Shown: piece by piece, positions 1 to 13,809 of the stretch
Numbering within the stretch: position 1 is the stretch's first letter
How the letters are laid out: every line of letters begins with the position of its first letter
NCBI GenBank assembly: GCA_030998015.1
Contig: JARWMV010000238.1
Coordinates: forward strand, 930,001-994,000
Length of the DNA stretch: 64,000 nt
Reading direction: 5' to 3'
From: Ceratorhiza oryzae-sativae
Lineage: Eukaryota > Basidiomycota > Agaricomycetes > Cantharellales > Ceratobasidiaceae
The notes under the pieces: generated by a model
Seen by the model: the letters and a program-made list of their open reading frames with translations, nothing else
What the model was told of the DNA's origin: nothing
Database searches by the model: none
Translations under genes and position numbers: made by a program

Positions 1-1469
1 AGTGTTTTTATGGTCTAGCTTTCCGAGGGAGAGCCAAGTATCCGAAGCAGGCTAGTGCCGAAAGCGTCATTCTGGAAGACGTGTTTGTGCCGACAAGGTT
101 ACCTGTTGACCAAGAAGATGGCGAGCCGTGGGTCGAGCTGTTCGAATGGGTCGGAATGTGCGGGCTAGGCGCACGAGGGTCGCCTCGGTGGGTAGATGTC
201 GGTGAAAATCGTCGAATTACTGACCTAATCCGAGCGCGTGTTAGGCTTCGCGCTCACGATCAGGCGAGCACATATGTCTCTTGCTACTCTGCACCCGAAG
301 GCTGTCGGGTAGGATCCGTTGTGCGGTTCCGCTGGGATGGATTTGTCCCGGAGGCGTTTGTGCAAGAGTGCCTGCGCATTGCACAGTGCGTCGTGTTGCC
401 TATTTTCACCGGGCGCAATGGCTGACGCCCACCGATGCGTACACAGAGACGATGCAAGGGACAGCCTTGTGGCCTTTTCGGTGCAAGCTGCTGCTCATGC
501 GACCGTGTGTGGTGGACCAGCGCGATGCGAGACGCGTGCAGGGGCGGGCGTTTTAGGGGCATGGGCGGTGGCTGAAGTGATGGGCCCGATGTACTAGGGA
601 CGAATCATGACGTGGGATCACCAGAATGCGTCGGGATGGGACCGACAGCGTGGTCGAGTCTTCACATGACGAATGTGCCGGCCTCCAAGTGTGACAGCCG
701 CCGCAGGGTGCAACGCGCCTGGTGATCAGAGCCTGCACACATCGGCCTTGGCCGGGGAAATCACAATAAAGTTGGCACTCAGGTGATGGCGCTCGCCTGG
801 AGCACGGCATGCTGAGGTCAGGTGTGTTGCGAAGGCGGGGCGCCACGCTCCACTCGGCGCTGGGGCGACACCGCGTGCGGCGCCGGACTGGCATCCGGCA
901 GCGAGCAGACGGTCGCCGTCGGCAGCCGCGGGCTGGGGGACGGCGCCGGCGTCCGCAGGCGCGGCGAGCGGGATGGCTCCGGCCGTGCCGTGGCTGCTCG
1001 GCTGAAAGAGGAAGCAAGCGGTCACACCCTGGGAGGCGGCTGTGCGTGTTTGGCCTGCTGACCAAACAGCTCGAGTTGCCTGTGCCCGAGCCAACTCCAC
1101 TACCGTCCACTCTCCTGCTCTCGCCCGCATCCCCACGACGACGACCGTGTGCGCGACGTCGGCGACACCCACTCCACCGTCCGCCTCCCCTGCTTGCCCC
1201 GTCCGCCTCCCCCTGCCCCCGGCCGTGCGCGTGCAGCCTTAGCCGCGGGTGTCGCGCGTGATCGCTGAGCCGCCGTGTTTGTCGCACATCGCCCGGTGCC
1301 TCGCCCTCTCTGCCTGTCGCGTGGTCAGTTGCAGGTACGGCTTCCCCACATGATCTCCGTCCACCCACCGCGCTGTCCCCGTCCCCGATCCCACACACAC
1401 TCATGCGCTTCACCTCCATGTAGCTCAGCCCCACGAATATAGCCACCCTCCTCCCCGCCCCTGCCCCCC
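1..1469. other. GC-rich stretch without a supported gene
   Basis: Several open frames cross this segment on both strands, but none starts with a well-placed ATG and none resembles a known family. The predicted peptides are rich in Arg, Pro, Cys and Ser, as expected when GC-rich DNA is translated in arbitrary frames. The last few hundred bases are pyrimidine-rich (CCTCC and CCCC tracts) and lead directly to the ATG at 1470, so this part probably includes the promoter and 5' leader of the Reg1-like gene. No tRNA or repeat was recognised. Confidence 0.5.
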
Positions 1470-4228
1470 ATGGCCCAGTACATCCCCGGCAGCTCCGTCA
1501 CCATCTCAGCATCGCTCTCTGCCCTTGCCCAGCAGCCTGTGGCCGACGATGCCCACGTCGTCAGCAACCTCCCCCAGATATGCGTCGACTACCTCAGCCA
1601 CAACTGGCAGGAGGAGGACGTCTGGAAGAGCTGGCGCAGCATGACCAGACACAAGCACGAAATTGCCAACGGTGTCCGCCTCGAGAACGCGAGTTGGCGC
1701 ACCTGGTGGAAACAGCGCAATAAATTGCGTACCATCAGCCCCGAAACACTCAACTGGTCAGTGTTCATTCTCCACCCCCTCATTCCTTGTCCCTCCCGCA
1801 GTTTAGCTCGTTTGTCGTTTGCCACTTGATTCGTACATCGTGACAAACTCATCTGCTGCTCTTATCTCTGTCCACTTCGCCATCGGATTCTCCCCCCCCC
1901 CCGTTGCCACTCATTAACGCATCACCGTCCAGGCTCAAAGACAGTGATGTCACTTGGCTTTATGGCCCACTTCACACTGCAGAACCCGTTCCCCCTCACA
2001 AGGAACCGACGCTCTCGGACAAGCTCGACTTGATCAAGGCTGTGGGCAAAAAGCCTATTCTCAAGCACCGCACTATCACCGAGATGCTCTCTTTGCCCCG
2101 TCCCTCCTCGCCCATCCTCGAGACGACCGAATTTACCGAGGAACAGGGCATCGAGTCGGATGATGGCAATACCCGACCTCCGTTGCTTCACACCAAATCC
2201 GATACCAATATAATCAGGCGTCCGACCAATCGCAGGATATCCCCTCCTCGTGTCGTCGTCGGCGCTGGAGCCATCTCGAATGAACCACCGTTGCTCCCAA
2301 GCATCGAGGTCAACACGCTCCAGCCCACCCACTCGCGGGGTAGCGATTCTTCCAATTCACCACGAGGCGGTTCATCAGATTTGGAAAGTAATAGCGGAAG
2401 TAGCCATCGACGGCACATTCATTTCAACAGTTTTGTCCAGCAATGCATTTCCATCGACAAGCCTCGCGGTTTATCCAGTGCCGAGGATGACTCGGATATG
2501 GAAGAGGAGGATGATGAAGCCTTGGAGATCCGCTCGCTTGGTGGTTCAAGTACCACTTCTGTCTCGCAACACAGTCGCCCTTCATTTACGCGCCGCGATT
2601 CCGGGGAGAAGGATTTAATTAGTATTGCCCCGATTGCCCCAACCATTCTCAAGTCATCCGAATCCCACCCTGCTCCAAGCCCCGCAGTGGTGTTCGTGCC
2701 ACCCACTGGTTCATTGTATGAAGGCGAGGACCACTTGCTGCAATTCCATGCAGCAGAAAATCAAAAGCTGCCGGGATATGCAACACCCGTTCCCGTTAGC
2801 ATACTAGATTATACGTCTTCCTCTTCAGCGTCGTCATCTTGCTCATCGCAATCCCATTGGGAAGACGAAGAAGACTATGGGGTGGGGTTTGATTATTTCA
2901 GCGGCCCTGATCTTGGTGTTGGCCAGGAATATGACACTCGCGATCGCGCCCGAAGCAACTCTTACTCGCCCCGCGGTTCTCACCGAACCCGCCAGCCTGT
3001 TGTTTCTGGATCTGGTGACGCGTCATCTTCCCCCACCCTGGCCGAGCCCCAGGCAAACAACGTTACCGCCGTGTTGGCTGGCCACCCAGAGCGAGACTCT
3101 GAGGGTGCATCGGTAACGAGTTCTTCCAACTCGTCCAATCAATCCGATTCTACAGTGCAGACTCCCCAACAAGGTAGTGCTGTCGGACCCCGCTCTCCTG
3201 TCTCGCCCAGTGGACGACCCAGGGTTTCGCTGCCGGCGGCTCCCTCTCAATCCCCCCCGGCGCGATCTCCTCCGCGCCCTGGCCGCAGTATTCTCAAAAA
3301 CGCGGAAGCGGCCGTTGGCACACACCGCGTGTCTCACGACTCGACACAGGATCCCGCCTATCTCTCGCCGTCTGACCTTCGTGGAAGATCCTTATCACCC
3401 GCTGGCGAAGAGCGCGGCCGGTCCAATGTACGGACCCCGCCTGCGATAGAGGAGCGAGAACGGAGCTCGAGTCGCGGGACGAGCAGCCCAATTGGCTCTG
3501 TTTCGCCCAACTCGTCTAGGCCTGGCTCGGCTCTCGGGAGGAGGCGCGCGGAGCGTGGTGGGGCCGTATCTGGCGATGAGACTCGAACGGTGCCGATCGG
3601 AGTAATGGCAAATGCGATCGTGAGTTCGTCTAGGGCTTGTGTCAACGGCCGGAAACCAAAGTTTGCCCAGGGAACGGCAAGGCCGAGTCTGGTCATAGAC
3701 CATTCGCCAGTGACTGCCAAGGATCTCCCCGAGACCACTAGCGAAAGTATGGAAGGCGTCAGTGGCTCCGAATTGGAGCGTAGGCGCGACGACTTTTGGG
3801 CAGACTCTACTGAATATGTTCCTCCCCTCCCGATCTCTCAGCATCCCAAAGAAAAGTCCCGCAAAGCTGCTGATGACAAGGCTCACGCCGAGGACGAGAT
3901 TGATGGTGACGGGATGCATTACAGTTACGAAAAGGGGGCCAATGCTCCGGTCAACAAGACGCCAAACAACTCTCCTGTGACCCTTCGTTCAAGACCGTTA
4001 CCATCTGAGGGGGATATGGCGAGCCGTTTGCCTCACGTATCAGTACCTCTCCCTCGAAACCCACCTCAGATGCCTGCCAGCATGGCGCTCGGTGGACAGG
4101 GAAAGGAAAAGGAGAGGATGGTCGAAGACGACGGGACTCTAGTGGGGCGTGCGGTTGATATGGTTCATTCCGCACGAGGAATTCTGGGAGCGATTTGGAG
4201 CGGTCGGGGACCGGTACCTAGCGAATAA
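1470..4228 (+). CDS. Reg1/Hex2-like regulatory subunit of protein phosphatase 1
   Basis: Two exons, 1470-1756 and 1933-4228, give 860 residues; the 176-nt intron begins GTCAGT, ends CCAG and contains a long C run. Residues about 35-115 form the fungal domain once called DUF1752 (areA-GATA-like): SHNWQEEDVWKSWR, then RLENASWRTWWK, then a KDSDVTWLYGPL block whose start is restored exactly by splicing. KKPILKHRTITEML follows. Further on is RRHIHFNSFVQQC, the basic-HxHF block of yeast Reg1, which includes an RVxF-type PP1 docking site. In yeast, Reg1 targets the phosphatase Glc7 to Snf1/Mig1 in glucose repression. Most of the C-terminal 500 residues are Ser/Pro-rich and probably disordered. The family call rests on two separate conserved blocks; the function in this fungus is inferred. 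Confidence 0.85.
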
Positions 4229-5101
4229 ATAGAAGGAAATGTTTTTATTTGATGTGAGTGTTTGGGATGTCGCTGGCTATCAGTATTCTGACCCCTCACA
4301 GACGTCTGACTATGCACCCTATCGACTATGCACCCTATCAGCTATGCACCGTTACTTTCTTTTACTCTGTTGTCTGCTACTGTTTTACAAGCAACACCAT
4401 TCAATGTGCATCTGCTACCTGGTTTTGATTTTCGTCATGTTCTGGTTGTTCATAGTTTTCTTCCCCGTTTTTATTGTATGAGATACAGATTGGGGTTGTG
4501 CGTTGAGAGCTTGATAGATTTTTCTGTGTTTTATGTGTGTGCATTTCCTTCATTTTTTAACAAGTGGTGTAGCTGTATGCACTTGTCCGTGAAACGTACA
4601 AATCTTAACCGTTGGATGGAAATCTTTTATCTGCTTTGACGCAAAGATAACCAGGCAAAGGTAATCTGGTGCCGGGATCGGCGACGAGATCCGCCTGTCA
4701 GAGTCACCGAGGTCGTCCATTGTGACACGCGGTGCGCTCCAGGGTTATGGGTTGGGAAGACAGATTTGGGCTGGTGTAGATCGATGCCGGACTTTTTGGG
4801 CTTGGTCCTTGCTCGGCGAAGGATTCGGGGGTGGGACCAATGGAGGTTGTGGCACAGGCATCGACACCCGCCGGGCGCCTTGAGAGACAGGGGCGGCTTC
4901 GGTTGGGCTAATAATGCTGTTGCGCAGCACAAGAACGAGGGGTCGCATGACCTCTGAATTGGACAGGGTGTGAATTATGCATCAAACATGACAATATTTT
5001 CATTATGCCGACGTGAAATGTGTACGATCATCGACGTCAGTGATGTTCCTGCACGTAGGAATCGTGCACGCCAAAAAGGAAGGCAGACGGAAATGGCGCG
5101 T
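4229..5101. other. AT-rich 3' region and spacer between convergent genes
   Basis: This holds the downstream flank of the Reg1-like gene and of the minus-strand gene ending at 5102. The first 400 bases are T-rich. From 4308 to about 4350 a 16-bp unit, gactatgcaccctatc, is repeated about two and a half times in tandem. The open frames here are short, overlap on both strands and match nothing I know. No RNA gene was recognised. Confidence 0.45.
4308..4350. repeat. Short tandem repeat, 16-bp unit
   Basis: The unit gactatgcaccctatc occurs twice in direct succession and is followed by a partial, slightly altered third copy (agctatgcacc). It lies in the AT-rich region 80-120 bp after the stop codon of the Reg1-like gene, so it may be in its 3' untranslated region. 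Confidence 0.7.
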
Positions 5102-5828
5102 TCACGATGACCTGGATGTGGGAAGAATGACGATATTTGGCCGAGCTGGCAGATTGGGGGTGCGTGGGACGGGTGGAGCGGCACTCATAAGAATGGAAAG
5201 AACGTCTGGTCCATCGCTCGCGTCCGAGTCTTCTGAATCGGAGTCTGAGTCCGAAGATGACGTTTCCGAGTCGGTCTCTGAGTCGGTCTGGTCGGACGGA
5301 TCTGGTGAGGGTTGTCGATTTGCTCGGGATTCGTAAACGCCGAGGCCTAGGTTCTGCATGCAACGTGGGTAAAGGAGAAAAAAAATTGATAGTGGGTATG
5401 CTGACCATTTCAATATACTCCTGGGTGGAAGGATCGATGTGCTCTATATCGAGGCTGGTAGGGTCTGTGCGTGCTGCTTGTTGCAGTTCTTGGGTTGATT
5501 GTTCCATGGCTGGAAGAAACGACTGCAAGCGTTGCATGACTGTATTCGGTGGTCAGTCCAGCGGCAGGCAAGATGGATGAGGAATACTTGCGGTCGCTGT
5601 TGACTGGCAGTGGACATGCCCGAAGCTCATCCAGACTGCGTGGCGGGAGCGTCACCGTTGGAGCCGGGCGAGCAGGGGTCGAATCGAGGAGCTGCTCGAC
5701 CTGTTAAAGTGCAGTTAGGGGGACAGACTGCCGACGCCGGTGAATGCGAGAGACTCACACACCCGACTTGTGCGAGTTGTGGGCTCTGGCGCGAATTCCA
5801 GAACAGGCGGCTTGCGGTTGTCCGTCAT
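5102..5828 (-). CDS. NOPCHAP1/DUF4598-like protein, putative box C/D snoRNP chaperone
   Basis: Four exons on the minus strand: 5763-5828, 5588-5700, 5406-5539, 5102-5353. The first reads MTDNRKPPVLEF and joins in phase to VEQLLDSTPARPAP, then TLPPRSLDEL. The third carries MQRLQSFLPAMEQSTQEL and the fourth begins NLGLGVYE. A LPPxSLD block, a (V/L)QxFLPxM block and a following EM-x-LGxxE block are the layout of DUF4598 (human C12orf45/NOPCHAP1), which helps load NOP58 in snoRNP assembly. The C-terminal tail is a long acidic Ser/Asp/Glu run. The exon 2-3 junction is one base out of phase with the conserved reading (donor at 5587, acceptor at 5540), so either the splice choice is unusual or a base is wrong. 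The gene shares its upstream region with the forkhead gene. Confidence 0.65.
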
Positions 5829-6411
5829 GGTGGCACGACGGCGTGGCTGGGCTGGGGCGTCAAAAATGTGGGCGTGACATCACGTGATCGCGTGCGAATG
5901 AAAACGCGTCCAGTTGAACAACAAATCGGACGGCTGTGGGGCCTGGTGGTTGACTGGAGATTCAGCGCACGGACGCTGGATATATGCGCATGGCCAAGTG
6001 GTGGTCGGGGTGGACATGGCAGAGCCAGCCGCCCTGACGATGGCGGGCTTCCTGCACGTGTCCTGACAGGGTGCTGTTGGGGCCGGCTGGGCTGGGGCGG
6101 CGCAGTGGATGGCGTCGGGGAGGCGCATGTAGTCGGTGGTGGCGGAGAGGCCGGCGCGGGCGATGGGGTCGTGGCGCTCGCAGCGTCATGCGAGCCTGTT
6201 TGGCGGTCCAGGAGGCGGCATATGTCCAAATCCAGCCGTGTCCAAACAATGTTCCAACTCTGCCACCTCGACCCCTTTTGACCGCGCCTGTGAATCATTG
6301 CTCTGACCCTGCTCGTTGCCGCGCACGGCGTCCACACCGTGCCCACACAGCGCCCACACCCCACGAGCCAGCTAAATTCGGCCAAGCGGGGCGTTCTTCT
6401 GCCGCTTCACC
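5829..6411. promoter_or_regulatory. Bidirectional promoter of the NOPCHAP1-like and forkhead genes
   Basis: The two start codons, at 5828 on the minus strand and 6412 on the plus strand, point away from each other across 583 bp with no supported ORF. It contains an ATCACGTGAT palindrome, with CACGTG at 5881-5886, an E-box of the kind bound by bHLH factors such as Cbf1. The role of the site is inferred from sequence only. Confidence 0.5.
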
Positions 6412-9284
<2,873 letters not shown>

Positions 9285-9607
9285 TATTCGATTTTAGGAC
9301 AACTGCATATCTTGTGTACCATTTTCCTGTACTTATTTCTTTGTTGTCGGGTCATTCCTGGATACTCTTACTCTCCAACCTATGCCTCTTTTTGTAACGA
9401 ATCTCCCTGTTTGTAGGGTCTGCAGTCAGCTGGTTTGATCAGAGACCATGAGAGCGATTACAAATTGTTCCGTTTCTTCTCCCCAACCACCTCGGGTTGT
9501 CATCTGTCATCTGTCTCTGTCTATGCTCTGCTATTGCTCTTGTCATTGATACTGTGCTTGGCTTATGATCTACATTTACTTGAATTTAAACGCCTGCGTC
9601 TACACAT

Positions 9608-11143
9608 ATGGAATCTGACCAAGAACTCCAGGAAGCCACAGTGAGCAAACTACTCTTCTGTTGGTCTCTGTCCTTTGACAAAGATTTCCAAACGAGTGGC
9701 GGAGCTCCAAACGAAAATCTAAGCGAGCTAAAAAAGAACACATCAGCTCGTCGAACAGCCAAACCCTAGTCGAGGATTCAGACGAATTGCTGCTGAAACA
9801 AGCGACGTCGTTTGTTCGGTCCGTGGACACCTTGGATGTGACCGACACTCAAGCACAAGGATCCAGTTCATCTACGTTTGAGGAGATCCTTTCGTCTATG
9901 GTAGACGGCCTGTCGAAAAGTCGACATCAGACGGAGGGTGCTCGTGCAATTCAGAATGACCATGCAAGTCACGTTCAACCGGCGGTTGAACGGTTCATTC
10001 ATTTAGTATGCGTTCGCAGGGACATCTGGTTCGTCCAATATCTTGTATAGAGGGCGATCAATTGGCATGGGATCTCGCTCAAAAACAAGGTGCGGGAATG
10101 TCAACAAGAGCCGAAAATATTCTACTCAGGCGATTGACGCAAACGGTGAGGTTTTTCAATTTCACAAAATAAAGGTTCAAGTTCGAGCGGTCAGATAGCC
10201 TCTCTATCGCGCTGAACATTCTAGGCAACTTAACAGTGGTTACACAACGACCCAGCTTCCCGGGCTAGTTGAAAATCAAGCTCCACCTCCAAATGTTCTC
10301 GAGGCACTACATGACATTAAAAGCGTACCATATGAACAATCTTTTGCGTCAAGATTGCATGGCGATTATTCAGCCCCGGCCACCGTATTCTTTCAAGACT
10401 GGGAAACCATGTCGCCATGGATGAGACTTATGGCCGACGTGAGGGACCATCACCATTTCTCCCAGTGAGCCCCGACTTGGTGGATGCTAACATGTGAGAG
10501 AATTAACGCAAATAATTGCAGTCCTACAGATGACCATATCACCTACTCTTGGTCACCGGTTACATATACCCCAATATATGCATGGCATTTGTCACAAGTG
10601 CACGATCTATTAGAACGGACGTTCTGGCCGGGTATTGATGGTATGCCATTCGAGCAGACGATTATTCAATACTGATTTGTTTCAGTGTCGGACTCGGTCA
10701 AATGGGAACACGAGGAATGCAGTATTGTTGCATCCTACAAAAAGCTTGTCATCGGCTGCGCGTTTCTGAGCGAAACTATAGACCCCTATGTTACCTATAT
10801 CGCCGTACGTGCTGGTTGGGAAGGGGTAGGAATCGCAACGTGAGGTTCGAGCTGCATATTGGTCTTGTTGTGCACTCATGGCAGCGAAAAGGTTCATGCT
10901 CTATCACTTAATCAAGCAAAATCCTAATCAGGATATATCACTACATGTTTCGGCTACCAATCCTGCTATGGTAAACAGCTACTTGTGTTGCACAAGCATC
11001 TAATCTAACTGGTTTCTCGGTAGTTGCTCTATAATAGGTTCGGTTTCAAGGCTGAAGAGTTTGTAGTGGGGTTTTATGAGGATTACCTCGGAGAACATAC
11101 AAAAACATGTAAAAACGCATTAAGGCTGAGATATAGGAGATAA
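9608..11143 (+). CDS. KAT14/CSRP2BP-like GNAT acetyltransferase
   Basis: The C-terminal exons are clean: 10522-10640, 10686-10839, 10892-10970 and 11024-11143 splice to a GNAT domain with RTFWPGID, SYKKLVIGCAFL, WEGVGIATFMLYHLI (acetyl-CoA loop), SLHVSATNPAMLLYNRFGF and a CKNALRLRYRR end. These match the acetyltransferase domain of animal KAT14 (CSRP2BP), a subunit of the ATAC histone acetyltransferase complex, better than any other GNAT I know. The N-terminal part starts MESDQELQEAT (9608-9640) and continues from about 9697 with a Lys/Arg-rich segment. The middle (about 10000-10450) can be read only by changing frame, for instance at GGG 10262-10264, so either several introns are misplaced or bases are missing. 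The gene ends 35 bp before the stop of the convergent Sir2 gene. Confidence 0.8.
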
Positions 11144-11178
11144 TAATAATACATGTGTTGTAGGGGTGGGATGTTAGT

Positions 11179-13619
11179 CTATTGGAGTCTGGACTTCTTA
11201 TTGCTTCTATCGCTGTCACGCCGGTCCAACGGGGCAGGCGAAAGTTCGCCTGATGAATGCTTGCGTGCAAACGCTCCAGAATTGTTAGGTCGTAGCGGAG
11301 TTGGGAGTGCGAGCGGTTTACTTGTAGGCAAAGGGGTCTTCAACGCCCAGGTCCCGCCTTCGGCTCCCGGGAACATCCAAACATGGCTACGGATCCAATT
11401 AGCATGATTACGGAACTAAAGAATGCTCGAGGCGTACTCGTGGTTAGATGCCTTCGTTGGTTTAATGGGAGGTCCGGCTGGGGGATTCGACATTGCTTCC
11501 TCGGTCTCAGTGGACTTTACAGACGCAGGGGGGAGTGTCCAACCAAGCTGGCTGCACAAATATTCGACTACTCGATCGGCGTCTCCAAGAAGCACCACCT
11601 TGATTCAGAGCCAATCAGCAGAGAAGCACGACATCATAGTTAACATAAACCAACATCTGGGGAAACGTGGGTGACTGGTGTCTTGTTTATCAAAACCTGG
11701 AGTATAGTCATGCGTAAATGTGAATGCATGGCCACAGAGCGAAGCAATACCTGAGGGACCGAATGTGGGACATGTGCTAAATACCTGTCGTTAGTGAGAA
11801 CAAGTAGATCAAACAGTACAACTCACTGAGGATCTCGGAAACAGGAGCAACCTTCAATACGTAGATCAGTCAAATTTCGTGATCCAGCATTTACGTTCCA
11901 ACGTAGGAGGGCACACCTTTAGAGAAGTTCCGATAACCAAAAGCAAGTCGACGGTTTCCCGGTCCTCAAACAAATAGTGGTCAAAGTCATCCGTGAGGGG
12001 TTCGCCGAAAAATACGATATCGGGCTATCAAGGGCTTTTAACCGAGCTTCCTGAATGGCCGGGTCTCCACTCACTTTCATGATTCCCTTTGGTAGAGGGG
12101 GGGTGGGTATATCCAAATCGTCATCTTCATCCCTCTGTTTTGGATTCCAAACGTCTTTCTTCTTGGGCTTGCTTTGGGGTTTGGAGGGTGCTTCTGTGTT
12201 ACAGACTTTGCATGAAGGAATCCGGTGGGCAAAAATGTCATCCTTAAGTTCTGAGCCAGGGACCTTGGTCTTGCACTGAATGCATGTTGCGGTGGCGAAT
12301 GACCCATGACACTGAAGCACTCGGGTGACGCCGACTTCAGTCTCGAGGGTGTCTATGTTCTGTTCCCAGCCTTTAGACGGTGGTCAAAAAACGGATCACG
12401 GCTTACTTGAGTATAGTTTCGCAAAAGCTACGTGACAGAATGTGAGAGCCGTTCGAGATGGAAATTCTGCTGAATACCTTGTCCTTATCTTCAAGTAGCC
12501 TAATAAATCGATGGCAAGGAGAGGGTATGAAATTTGAAGGGTATATTTGACTACTTTGCACTGAGTATTCGCTATGGCTCAAGAAATGATCTGTTCACCT
12601 AGCGAACGAACTTGATCCTCAATGAGCAAATAGGACAGAATATTACATAAACCCTACACTTACTAGAACACTGAAGGCTTTTCGCGAAAGTAGTCTATAT
12701 CGAACCTGAAAGGGGATAAGTATATGCATGGGATCCAACCGAATAGGCTCACATCTGCTGTGGGTCTTCCAACTCATAGTTGTTGTTCTCGTTAATTTGG
12801 GCATAGATACCGGATGACGATCGAAAATCGGCTGTAGATACCAAACTATTAGTCTAAGATTCGATGCGCGGGCGAAAATTTTACTCACGTATCCCACAGG
12901 ACACTGATATTCCGGCTCCTGTTAGGACAATAATCTTCTTGCTTCGTTGGATGAGCGCAATGACATCGTCGGGGGTATTGACATGGGGAAGCTTCCGCCG
13001 TCGGCGTAAACTGCCGCCACCCTTAGCACCAAAAAGATGCGGATTCTCAACAGATACGTACATTCGAGAGAGTGTGACTTTAAGCAAACGCTGGAGCAGC
13101 CCAGGGTCGGTGTGAGGCTCTTTGTTGATATTCAATGGCTGCAGCTGTTATGAGCTCCTGGTGCCAGCGGAAGAGTGAAAACCCACAATGTGAGATCCTA
13201 AAGCCATGAGCAGGATCAAAATGGGTGTCTTTTTTTCAACCACGTAGAGTTTGATCCAAGCTAGCATGCCTAAGATCATGCAAGGTGAGAAGAGCATCTG
13301 TAATTTGAATAAACATTCGCACCGGCCTCCTTCAAGTAAGTATGCATATTGTCAATGTCATCTTCAGAGAACATGTCATTCACTTTAAGCGAACATGAGG
13401 TTAGTTGCGTTCTGACAATGCAACAAACCAAGGTGGCTCACTCTCATCCATGAGCTTTTCAAGCGCCGGGTTGGGAGGCGTTTCCCCTCCTTCGTCCTCA
13501 TAGTCTGAACGCTCTTCAAACTCATCGCTGTCTACATCTTGGTACGCTCCCTCAATTCCAGGCGGACTTATTTCGGTTGCCGTCTTAGGATTGACCGCAT
13601 CAACGAAGGAAGTGGACAT
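11179..13619 (-). CDS. SIR2/HST1-type NAD-dependent histone deacetylase
   Basis: Fifteen exons on the minus strand (13442-13619, 13323-13382, 13187-13269, 12889-13138, 12753-12831, 12664-12705, 12478-12553, 12407-12427, 12075-12359, 11917-12024, 11827-11851, 11751-11776, 11655-11696, 11438-11598, 11179-11386) sum to 1644 nt, an unbroken 547 residues. Sirtuin motifs appear in order: [18 protein letters not shown] (NAD binding), TQNIDTLE, QCHGSF (catalytic His), CIQCKTK...CKVC (zinc site, with a Lys-rich insert in the zinc module), [23 protein letters not shown] and VLINKTPV. The N-terminal helix region ([13 protein letters not shown]) resembles the extra domain of yeast Sir2/Hst1 and SIRT1. 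The enzyme removes acetyl groups from histones in silencing. Exons as short as 21-26 nt are recovered only by homology. Confidence 0.92.
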
Positions 13620-13809
13620 GACACGGTCGCGGGGGGGAGAGCTCGTGGAGGTTCGGTTCAAGCATTCAGGGTCCAATCTCTGGTTTCCACTCTAATACAA
13701 TCACAACAATGCAGCACACGCACAAGCATGACCAAGCTAACAATCGAAATTAACATTTTCCATATCTTCTCAATTTCCGCTCGGAGAACGGATAAAAAGT
13801 CCGAATGAT

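Noticed and set aside
553..1446. Long 297-codon minus-strand frame
   Set aside because: Composition is Arg/Ser/Pro/Gly-rich as in random GC-rich DNA, there is no family resemblance, and the frame overlaps a plus-strand frame of similar quality.
4308..4350. Possible CRISPR-like array
   Set aside because: Contiguous 16-bp tandem units without spacers in a eukaryotic genome; a simple tandem repeat.
5610..6385. Long frames on both strands in the forkhead/NOPCHAP1 spacer
   Set aside because: They overlap the divergent promoter, are mutually exclusive and low-complexity (Trp/Gly-rich or Pro/His/Arg-rich).
9608..13619. A biosynthetic or silencing gene cluster around KAT14-like and Sir2
   Set aside because: The surrounding genes are unrelated housekeeping functions; adjacency alone does not make a cluster.
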